Source: Sandaracinaceae bacterium (lineage in GTDB: Bacteria > Myxococcota_A > Polyangia > Polyangiales > Sandaracinaceae). Taken from it: a stretch of DNA of 25,006 bases. The stretch's first letter is position 1, and every line of letters begins with the position of its first letter. Location of the stretch: the NCBI GenBank assembly GCA_025056955.1, contig JANWYL010000010.1:1-25006 (forward strand), written 5' to 3'. Below the pieces are notes generated by a model, which did no database searches, was not told the DNA's origin, and saw only the letters and a list, made by a program, of their open reading frames with translations. The position numbers and the translations under genes are program-made. Below, one piece after another: positions 7,721 to 13,770 of the stretch.

Positions 7721-8428
7721 TCAGGCTTTCCTCACTGTGCGCCGTTCGATGCGCTTTTCGTGTTTTCCAACGACCACGCGGTGCACGTAGATGCTTGGGG
7801 TGTGGACTTGATCCGGAGGAATGGCTCCAACTGGAACGAGCTCTTCCACTTCAGCAATTGTGAAGCGGCCAGCCATTGCAGCCAAGGGATTGAAGTTGCG
7901 TGCGGCCAGGCGGTACTGGAGATTGCCCATCGGATCCCCTCGCCACGCCTTGACCAGCGCAAAATCTGTCCGAATCCCTCGCTCGAGCACGTAGAAGCGC
8001 CCATCGAATTCCCGCACTTCTTTGCCTTGGGCGGCAAGGGTGCCGTAGCCTGTTGGCGTGTAAAAAGCCGCAATGCCCGCTCCCCCTGCCCGCAGCCTTT
8101 CGGCAAGCGTTCCCTGGGGCACAAGCTCGACCTCAAGCTCGCCTTCCAAAAACTGCCTTTCAAATTCCTTGTTTTCGCCCACGTAGCTCGAAATCATTTT
8201 TTTGATCTGGCGATTGCGGAGGAGAATACCCAACCCGAAATCGTCAACCCCGCAGTTATTTGAAACGATGGTGAGGTTTTTCGGTGAACCTTCTTTTTTG
8301 AAGCGCTCAGCCAGCGCTCCAATGCACAACTCGGGAATGCCACACAGCCCAAACCCACCAGCGGCAATCGTCGCACCGTCTGGAATGTCTTTCACTGCTT
8401 CAAGTGCGCTTGGAAGCACTTTGTTCAT
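7721..8428 (-). CDS. scoA: 3-oxoacid CoA-transferase subunit A, orphan
   Basis: 235 residues, full length for the A (alpha) subunit of succinyl-CoA:3-ketoacid CoA-transferase type enzymes (family I, about 230 residues). The signature ATIAAGGFGLCGIPE (residues 19-33) is intact, as are NNCGVDDFGLGILL and the FYTPTGYGT segment. With its B subunit it would move CoA from succinyl-CoA to acetoacetate or similar in the cytosol. The catalytic Glu of this family lies in the B subunit, which is absent here: downstream is a convergent operon and upstream is the deacetylase gene. The protein must therefore pair with a B subunit encoded elsewhere. Start ATG 8428 has AGGAG 6 bases upstream. Close relatives could be acetate or butyrate CoA-transferases, so substrate choice is uncertain. 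Confidence 0.88.
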   Translation of the reverse strand: MNKVLPSALEAVKDIPDGATIAAGGFGLCGIPELCIGALAERFKKEGSPKNLTIVSNNCGVDDFGLGILLRNRQIKKMISSYVGENKEFERQFLEGELEVELVPQGTLAERLRAGGAGIAAFYTPTGYGTLAAQGKEVREFDGRFYVLERGIRTDFALVKAWRGDPMGNLQYRLAARNFNPLAAMAGRFTIAEVEELVPVGAIPPDQVHTPSIYVHRVVVGKHEKRIERRTVRKA

Positions 8429-8543
8429 GCTTTGCTCCTAGCACCAAAAAGGGGAGCTTTGCAATCGAAGCCCCTTCCAACCAATCGAAAGCCGGGAAGG
8501 GACCCTGACCACACAAACCAAATGAGAACCCCCCCTTTTTTCC

Positions 8544-9422
8544 TTAGGCAGTGAGTCGATTGACCCGCCTCCGTTTTCCTGTGTAAAGCAAGTCCATTGC
8601 TCCAGAGATCTGAAATCGGACGACGTCAAGCGAAAAGAAAGCCTCGATATTGGTTCGCTGGAGTTGAAGTGGGTTGGTGCGGGCTGTGATGGGGGCGTTG
8701 TTCGTCATGAAGGCGAAGCGATACCCCGCCCGCCGAATTGCGCGGGCTGCGCGCGCCGAGTAGGTATGCTCCTCACCGCCAACCCAACAATACACGTATA
8801 CTTTCCGCCCAAGCTTTTCTTGGAGATCGTCTCGGGCATGCACGATCTCGTCTTCGATTTCTTCATCACTCACTTCCGCTGTCATGCGCCGATGGGTGCG
8901 GGTGTGGCATCCAACCACATGGCGCTTGCTCATTTCCCGGAGCTCTTCCCAGGACATGGCGATCCGACCATCGGCGTAGGATTCGTCCGGGACGATCTGA
9001 TGGGACCTGGCAAAGGCCAGTTGCTCAGACGGAGGTGAGTCGATGAAGGCCACCGGCACAAAGAACCAACCAGTGAATCCGTATTTTTCGAGAAGAGGGA
9101 CAGCCACCTCTCCATTCGAACGCAGACCATCGTCGAAAGAGATGATGAGCCCCGGCTTCTTTTTGTGCCATTTACCACTTCTGAAGAAGCTCTCGAGGTC
9201 GTTGTAACTGACATCGGAAAAGTGCCTTGAAAAAAAGCGCAACTGCTCTTCTAGCCCATCGGCCAAGCTCTTAGGAGTGCCGTGATAGTTGATTGCCCGG
9301 ATATATGAGCCACGGGTGATCAGCGCCTGTGCTTTGAGCAAGGCATGGCTTAGCTTCGTGACTTCAAAGGCACGTGCCAAAAGACGCTTGCTTTTGGGAA
9401 TGCGTGAAGCCTGCATTTCCAT
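8544..9422 (-). CDS. Polysaccharide deacetylase (NodB/CE4 family)
   Basis: 292 residues. The CE4 metal-dependent N- or O-deacetylase motifs are present: ISFDDG (95-99 region, Asp97-Asp98), which holds the catalytic base and a metal ligand, and GCHTRTH (171-177), which supplies His173 and His177. The INYHG strand at 44-48 opens the barrel. A later YVYCWVGGEE and the FAFMTNNAPITARTNPLQLQR end are typical of the shorter bacterial deacetylases linked to polysaccharide loci. There is no clear signal peptide; the first 35 residues are basic and amphipathic, so it may be cytosolic or membrane-associated. Start ATG 9422 has AGGAG 5 bases upstream. It lies 8 bases after the small split gene, at the end of the carbamoyltransferase operon. 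Likely substrate is an acetylated sugar polymer or its lipid-linked precursor; the specificity is not readable. Confidence 0.9.
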   Translation of the reverse strand: MEMQASRIPKSKRLLARAFEVTKLSHALLKAQALITRGSYIRAINYHGTPKSLADGLEEQLRFFSRHFSDVSYNDLESFFRSGKWHKKKPGLIISFDDGLRSNGEVAVPLLEKYGFTGWFFVPVAFIDSPPSEQLAFARSHQIVPDESYADGRIAMSWEELREMSKRHVVGCHTRTHRRMTAEVSDEEIEDEIVHARDDLQEKLGRKVYVYCWVGGEEHTYSARAARAIRRAGYRFAFMTNNAPITARTNPLQLQRTNIEAFFSLDVVRFQISGAMDLLYTGKRRRVNRLTA

Positions 9423-9430
9423 CGCTGCTC

Positions 9431-9682
9431 CTAAAAGAGAACATACAAAAAGGGAGAAACTTCCCCTTCTTCCTCCTCGATCGAGTGTGCCAATCCTGCA
9501 ATGCGAGCAAATTCACTGGCCAAAGCGGCAAGCTCTGGTTTTCTTCGTTCTCTCCACATTTGCTCAAGTGCTTGGGCGAGCTCTTGGGAGTTAAGACACG
9601 AAGGGGCTTCGAAATCAGATGGCTTCATGCTGCGTGAAGCCCTCTCAACAAAATAGCTTTGACACGAAGCATCGGGCTTCAT
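9431..9682 (-). CDS. Small hypothetical protein, probable 3' part of split gene
   Basis: 83 residues, family not recognised. Mostly helical (SQELAQALEQMWRERRKPEL, ALASEFARIAGLAHSI), then an acidic EEEEGE run and a hydrophobic EVSPFLYVLF end. It opens with ATG overlapping the upstream TGA as ATGA. That could be translational coupling, but adding one C to the CCC run just before this ATG would fuse it in frame with the 38-codon piece to give a single protein of about 121 residues reading smoothly across PFP-MKPDAS. I think a single frameshifted gene is at least as likely as two genes. It lies between the carbamoyltransferase and deacetylase genes. Confidence 0.6.
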   Translation of the reverse strand: MKPDASCQSYFVERASRSMKPSDFEAPSCLNSQELAQALEQMWRERRKPELAALASEFARIAGLAHSIEEEEGEVSPFLYVLF

Positions 9683-9795
9683 GGGAAAGGGGAGGCGTCC
9701 TCTGCTCTCATTTGTTGGGCCATGGGGAGGAGCCGGGCTTCGTACAATTGTTCGAGCAAACGCAATGCCTCTTTTTGACTTTCAATCGAGCTCAT
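9679..9795 (-). CDS. Short ORF, probable 5' part of split gene
   Basis: 38 codons, beginning MSSIESQKEALRLLEQLYEA and ending ASPFP. It has an excellent ribosome binding site, GGAGGG 6 bases upstream of ATG 9795, so translation start here is credible. The start overlaps the carbamoyltransferase stop by 14 bases. The peptide is one amphipathic helix with no domain of its own, which argues that it is the N-terminus of the following 83-residue frame, separated by a one-base deletion in a C-rich run at about 9682-9686. A longer in-frame upstream extension lies inside the carbamoyltransferase gene and is a shadow. Confidence 0.55.
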   Translation of the reverse strand: MSSIESQKEALRLLEQLYEARLLPMAQQMRAEDASPFP

Positions 9796-11626
9796 ACTTT
9801 TCCCTCCAGTTTTCGTCATCTTCAAATTGGGGCTGCTCGTTTCGGTAAAGCAGGCAGTCCTCAAGCACGAGGAGATCCATTTCCGTTCGCATAAAGCAAC
9901 GGTAGGCGTCGAGAGGCGTGCAGACGATGGGTTCTCCTCGCACATTAAAGGAGGTGTTTACGATCACACCATAACCGGTGATGGCCTCAAAGGCCTTGAT
10001 CAAGTCGTAGTAATCTGGGTTATCTTCCCTCCTCACCGTTTGAATTCGTGCGGAATAGTCGACGTGAGTTACAGCAGGGATATCGGAGCGCACTTGGTTG
10101 ATCACGGGAAGCATGTCGTCGTCACCCCCTCGGAAACGCTCAAGATCCATCGGCTTGCACCTTTCTTTTTTCACTGGAGCGACCAAGAGCATATAGGGGC
10201 TTTCGACATCCATTTCAAAATACTCCGACACCCTTTCGAGCAGCACTGAGGGGGCGAATGGACGGAAAGATTCGCGATACTTGATTTTGAGGTTCATCAC
10301 CGATTGGGTGTTGGGGTTGCGGGGATCACCGAGAATCGAACGTGCTCCAAGGGCACGTGGGCCAAACTCCATGCGATTTGAAAACCAACCGACGATTTTC
10401 CCATCAGCAATCGCTTGGGCCACAAGACGCAGGCGCTCGTCGCGATTTTGGATGTGATGATAGGGATAACCTTTGCGATCGAGCATCGCTCGGATCGACT
10501 CAGAGCTATAGGATGGACCAAGAAGACTGCCCTTCTGGCCGTCTCTTCCCGGTTGAATTTTTCGCTTCTCTCCAAAATAGAGATGGTGAACGAGCAATGC
10601 GGCTCCTATTGCTCCTCCTGCATCCCCAGCTGCAGGCTGAATCCAAATCTGATCAAAGATTTTTTCCGCAAGCAACTTCCCATTTGCAACGCAATTGAGT
10701 GCCACACCACCTGCCATCACCAAGTTGCGTTCACCTGTTGACTTGCGCAAATGACGAGCTGTTCGAAGCACGACTTCTTCGGTGATTTTTTGAACAGAAG
10801 CGGCGAGATCCATTTCCCTTCGGGTGATCCGGCTTTCTGGCTTTCGAGGTGGCCCATCGAAGAGGGCATGAAAGGCTTCGTTGGTCATCACCTTTCCGTC
10901 AAGGTAACCGAAATAGTCGGTGTTTAGGCGATATGAGCCATCCTCGCGGATATCGATGAGGTGCTCTCGGATGCGACTGTAGTAGCGAGGCTCTCCGTAT
11001 GGGGCGAGGCCCATCAACTTGTACTCACCAGAGTTTACCTTAAAGCCGCAAAAGTATGTCATGGCGCTGTATAGCAAGCCAAGAGAATGTGGATAGTTGA
11101 TCTCTGCAAAAAGTTCGATGTTTTCATCCTTTCCCACACCAAGACTGGTTGTGGCCCACTCACCAACACCATCCATTACCAAGATGGCAGCAGAGGTGAA
11201 GGGAGATGGGTAGAAGGCGCTTGCAGCATGGGCCATGTGGTGCTCGCAGAACAATACCTTTCCAACCTTGCCGAGGCTCCCAATCGCTTGACGCACGTAA
11301 TCGTTCACCCACATCTTCTTTCCCAATATCCCTAAAGCACCATCGATAAAAACCTCCTTTCCTCTTGGTGCTACCGCAAGGGCATTGTGGACGAGACGAT
11401 CGAAGGTGAGGAGGGGGTTATCGTAAAACGCAACCGCATCCAATTCGTCTGCTTCGATAAAAGCCTCTTGAAGGCAGTAATTGATCGCTTGCTTTGGAAA
11501 ACGTGGATCATGCTTTTTTCTGCTGAAACGTTCTTCTTGTGCTGCCGCCACAATGGAGCCATCAATGGTTAACGCGGCTCCTGAGTCATGATAGAAGCCG
11601 GAGATACCAAGAATTATCTTTCCCAT
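9782..11626 (-). CDS. NodU/CmcH/TobZ-type O-carbamoyltransferase
   Basis: 614 residues, full length for this family. It transfers a carbamoyl group from carbamoyl phosphate, through a carbamoyl-adenylate made with ATP, onto a hydroxyl of a sugar or natural product. The N-terminal Kae1-like domain begins GKIILGISGFYHDSGAAL and carries EHHMAHAASAF (metal-binding His cluster, 128-138) and MDGVGEW (151-157). AGGVALNCVANGK follows in the second half of that domain. The C-terminal YrdC-like domain contains MEFGPRALGARSILGDPR, the family's best-known signature, and ends with IVNTSFNVRGEPIV. It lies 18 bases after the SGNH gene and overlaps the small gene. With SGNH and deacetylase neighbours, the acceptor is probably a glycan (capsule, O-antigen, exopolysaccharide or a glycolipid) rather than an antibiotic, which is inference. 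Confidence 0.92.
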   Translation of the reverse strand: MGKIILGISGFYHDSGAALTIDGSIVAAAQEERFSRKKHDPRFPKQAINYCLQEAFIEADELDAVAFYDNPLLTFDRLVHNALAVAPRGKEVFIDGALGILGKKMWVNDYVRQAIGSLGKVGKVLFCEHHMAHAASAFYPSPFTSAAILVMDGVGEWATTSLGVGKDENIELFAEINYPHSLGLLYSAMTYFCGFKVNSGEYKLMGLAPYGEPRYYSRIREHLIDIREDGSYRLNTDYFGYLDGKVMTNEAFHALFDGPPRKPESRITRREMDLAASVQKITEEVVLRTARHLRKSTGERNLVMAGGVALNCVANGKLLAEKIFDQIWIQPAAGDAGGAIGAALLVHHLYFGEKRKIQPGRDGQKGSLLGPSYSSESIRAMLDRKGYPYHHIQNRDERLRLVAQAIADGKIVGWFSNRMEFGPRALGARSILGDPRNPNTQSVMNLKIKYRESFRPFAPSVLLERVSEYFEMDVESPYMLLVAPVKKERCKPMDLERFRGGDDDMLPVINQVRSDIPAVTHVDYSARIQTVRREDNPDYYDLIKAFEAITGYGVIVNTSFNVRGEPIVCTPLDAYRCFMRTEMDLLVLEDCLLYRNEQPQFEDDENWREKYELD

Positions 11627-11644
11627 AGTGCACTTACCTTCTTT

Positions 11645-12652
11645 TCAACTGAAACTGAGATTGAGACCAAGCACTTTTTCAATTGATTTTTTCAACGATT
11701 CTGCAAGAACGCGGTGGCCCTCCGGAGTAGGGTGGATGTCTTTTTCAAAGCGAAAAGCGCGCCGCACCTCTGGGGGATAGGCCCAAAAATCAGGGAGGGG
11801 ATCGTGCAGATGCACGCCGAGTTCTTCGGCTACCTCCTCAAAGCGCCTGCGGTAGGGGGTTGCGTCACAGCTTTCTTCGATGTGGTAATAAAGCGGGATT
11901 GGCATCAAAATCACCCGCTCCTTTTGACCATATTCCTCCACCCACTGGCGGAGAATGGCTTTCATGAGTAACCAAGCAGGGTGATCTGGTGAGTCATATT
12001 CGGGAAATGGTTGGTAGTGGGTGAGCTTGTGGACGAAATCCTTGATTCCAAGCTGGTTGATCACCCGTCGAATCAATTCAAATCGCCCTCCGCGCTCAAC
12101 GTATGGTTGTTCTTCGGGGGGCAGTTCGTCCTCTCGCAACGCCTCGCGCTTGGGCGGACAACCTTTAAGGACGAGCTTATCACCCTCTAAAACGAAATAG
12201 GGCTTTGCGAAAAGAACCCTTCTTCCTTCTTCATCGAGATACCTCCGATACCGGGCCACGATGCGGCGAATGTTTTCGACCAAAACGGCGATCACCATCA
12301 CGTCGTGTTCGGTGTCACGAGCAAACTCGCGCCAAATCAAATAGTGCTGATCGCTTCCCGTTCCTGAAACACCGAAGTTGTAAACCTCAAGGCTCGGGAT
12401 GAGTTTTTCGATGATGTCTGTGTAACGCTTCCCGTTTGAAACCCCATCTCCTGCTGTGAAAGAATCACCAAACACGAGCACTCGCTTCTTCTGAGGATTG
12501 CGCTCCCTCATGAACTCATGGTTGGAGCGAAATCCCATGCGATTCGTTTGGACAAGATAACCCCCACTCTCATGAGGAATGCGCACCTTCAGGTTGGGGA
12601 TGAACTTGTAAGCAATCAGAGGGTGGTACTCGAAAAGCTGATGGTGCGTCAT
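11645..12652 (-). CDS. SGNH/GDSL-family hydrolase
   Basis: 335 residues. The SGNH blocks are in order: block I FGDSFTAGDG (61-70, nucleophile Ser64), a GVSGTGSDQ block II Gly, a VENIRR block III-like Asn, and the C-terminal D305-I-H307 dyad in KDIHPTPEGH. Proteins of this group remove or move acyl groups, usually acetyl esters on sugars. No signal peptide or membrane segment is visible, so it probably acts in the cytosol or through partners. It is the first gene of the minus-strand set running through the carbamoyltransferase to the deacetylase, with 18 bases to the next gene. The start at ATG 12652 has no obvious Shine-Dalgarno close by. The role in esterification or de-esterification of the same glycan that is carbamoylated is inference. 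Confidence 0.87.
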   Translation of the reverse strand: MTHHQLFEYHPLIAYKFIPNLKVRIPHESGGYLVQTNRMGFRSNHEFMRERNPQKKRVLVFGDSFTAGDGVSNGKRYTDIIEKLIPSLEVYNFGVSGTGSDQHYLIWREFARDTEHDVMVIAVLVENIRRIVARYRRYLDEEGRRVLFAKPYFVLEGDKLVLKGCPPKREALREDELPPEEQPYVERGGRFELIRRVINQLGIKDFVHKLTHYQPFPEYDSPDHPAWLLMKAILRQWVEEYGQKERVILMPIPLYYHIEESCDATPYRRRFEEVAEELGVHLHDPLPDFWAYPPEVRRAFRFEKDIHPTPEGHRVLAESLKKSIEKVLGLNLSFS

Positions 12653-12714
12653 GATAAACCGTATGGCGGAGAAGCCACCTCCCTATTCGATGCTGGAGCT
12701 TACCCTTGTGTTCA

Positions 12715-12744
12715 ATTCCATGCATGCTTTTCTTTGGTTTTCAA
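12715..12744 (-). promoter_or_regulatory. Candidate promoter for the SGNH-carbamoyltransferase operon
   Basis: On the minus strand, TTGAAA (12744-12739), an 18-base spacer and TGGAAT (12720-12715) lie about 60 bases upstream of the SGNH start. The -35 is good (5 of 6), the -10 weak (4 of 6). It is in the only divergent intergenic gap upstream of this operon. Confidence 0.25.
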
Positions 12745-12819
12745 GCCAAGCGCGCATTGGTCAAAGGCGCGATGAAATAACTGGTGGCTTTGTTCGCTCA
12801 GCCGATCCATGAAAAGGCG

Positions 12820-13245
12820 ATGCCGACTCATGGAATTGCTCTTTTTCTCCATCTCCTTGGTGCGCTTCTTTGGATAGGGGGCACGACTGCCCTCAGTGTG
12901 CTTGGGCTGGGAGCACAGGCTGAAAACCAAGAAGAGCACTCGATTTTCCGAGCGATTCGCAGGACACTCCGTTGGGTGGCCACGCCAGGCCTTCTTCTCG
13001 TTTTTATCGGTGGGCTTGCCATGGTCATTCCTGGCTGGTCTGCCTACCGTTCGATGGGTTGGCTGCATGCAAAAATAGGCTTGGCCTTGCTTTTGGCGGG
13101 TGGGCATGGGATCATGCTCCGCCGCTTGCGCCTGATGGAGGAGCAGAAGGCAAAGCTCCCTTCGGGTTTTTTTGGCCTTTGGGCTGTGCTTTTTGCAGGA
13201 GGCGCACTCCTCTTTTTGGCTTTGGCCCTGTTTCGACCCTTCTAG
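12820..13245 (+). CDS. Small CopD/HemJ-like four-helix membrane protein
   Basis: 141 residues with four hydrophobic segments: about 6-30, 53-72, 82-98 and 117-138. The first helix begins LFLHLLGALLWIGG (His11), and the third has MGWLHAKIGLALLLAGGHG (His83, Lys85, His96). This pattern matches the CopD / UPF0093 (HemJ protoporphyrinogen oxidase) superfamily, where the first-helix His binds heme. The length suits HemJ, but the C-terminal NExP motif of HemJ is not seen, so it could be a copper- or heme-related integral membrane protein of unknown role. I chose ATG 12820 because it places the first helix at the N-terminus; a GTG at 12784 would add 12 polar residues. It is divergent from the SGNH gene and 45 bases upstream of a lipoprotein gene. 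Confidence 0.7.
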   Translation: MPTHGIALFLHLLGALLWIGGTTALSVLGLGAQAENQEEHSIFRAIRRTLRWVATPGLLLVFIGGLAMVIPGWSAYRSMGWLHAKIGLALLLAGGHGIMLRRLRLMEEQKAKLPSGFFGLWAVLFAGGALLFLALALFRPF

Positions 13246-13290
13246 GCTTGGTCCTTGTGTTCCTAGGGGCTACAATGTGAAAAGGCCAAG

Positions 13291-13767
13291 ATGAAACAAA
13301 TGAGAAGGCTCTTTTTTCTCTGCACTGTGCTCTTGGGATGCGCTCCTTCGAAGTTGACAACCGTTCAAGGTGAGGTGAGGGTTGAGGCGATGGGCGCCAC
13401 CTCCTCTTTGCGTTTTGAAGAACGAACGAGAATTGAGGCGGGCGGTCCAGGGGGAGCGATTCGCGGAAGCTGCCTGATTCGCAGTGGGATTCTTGTGACC
13501 CTCGAGAGGCCTTCTCCTCAAGAGGGGAGGGCACTTTCGACTTTTTCCATAGAAACTCCGGTTGGTGAGGCCCCCCTAGGCAGAATCACAGCTTTGCTTG
13601 GAAGGGAAAGATTTGGAGGGAGCTGCGTGCTCGATGTGGCTTCAGCTTCCTTCGAAGGGGAGAAAGTCCGCGTCGTTGGCAGAAACTGCCTCATCAGCCA
13701 CGGAGAAGAAGAGGCCAGAGCCTTTTTCGACCTTCGCTTTGAGGGATGTCATTTTCCAACTGAATGA
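13291..13767 (+). CDS. Small predicted lipoprotein, unknown function
   Basis: 158 residues, family not recognised. A short basic N-terminus and hydrophobic core end in the lipobox LLGC (Cys17), so the mature protein is about 142 residues, lipid-anchored. It is beta-rich and has four further cysteines in similar local settings (GSCLI, GSCVL, RNCLI, EGCHF), which suggests two disulfides and possibly two copies of one sub-domain. Start ATG 13291 is preceded by AAAAGG; an in-frame ATG at 13300 is possible. It ends 3 bases before the convergent comEC stop. The partner gene upstream encodes the CopD/HemJ-like membrane protein; joint function is unknown. Confidence 0.72.
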   Translation: MKQMRRLFFLCTVLLGCAPSKLTTVQGEVRVEAMGATSSLRFEERTRIEAGGPGGAIRGSCLIRSGILVTLERPSPQEGRALSTFSIETPVGEAPLGRITALLGRERFGGSCVLDVASASFEGEKVRVVGRNCLISHGEEEARAFFDLRFEGCHFPTE

Positions 13768-13770
13768 AGT

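Noticed and set aside
7545..7790. Plus-strand 81-codon open frame after the propeller gene
   Set aside because: It overlaps the 3' end of the CoA-transferase gene and the terminator-like hairpin, has no Shine-Dalgarno and has no recognisable protein features.
8446..8485. Possible terminator hairpin between the deacetylase gene and scoA (GGGGCTT ... AAGCTCCCC, then Ts)
   Set aside because: The stem needs a two-base bulge, and it sits just upstream of the scoA ribosome binding site in the direction of transcription, so it is too weak to call.
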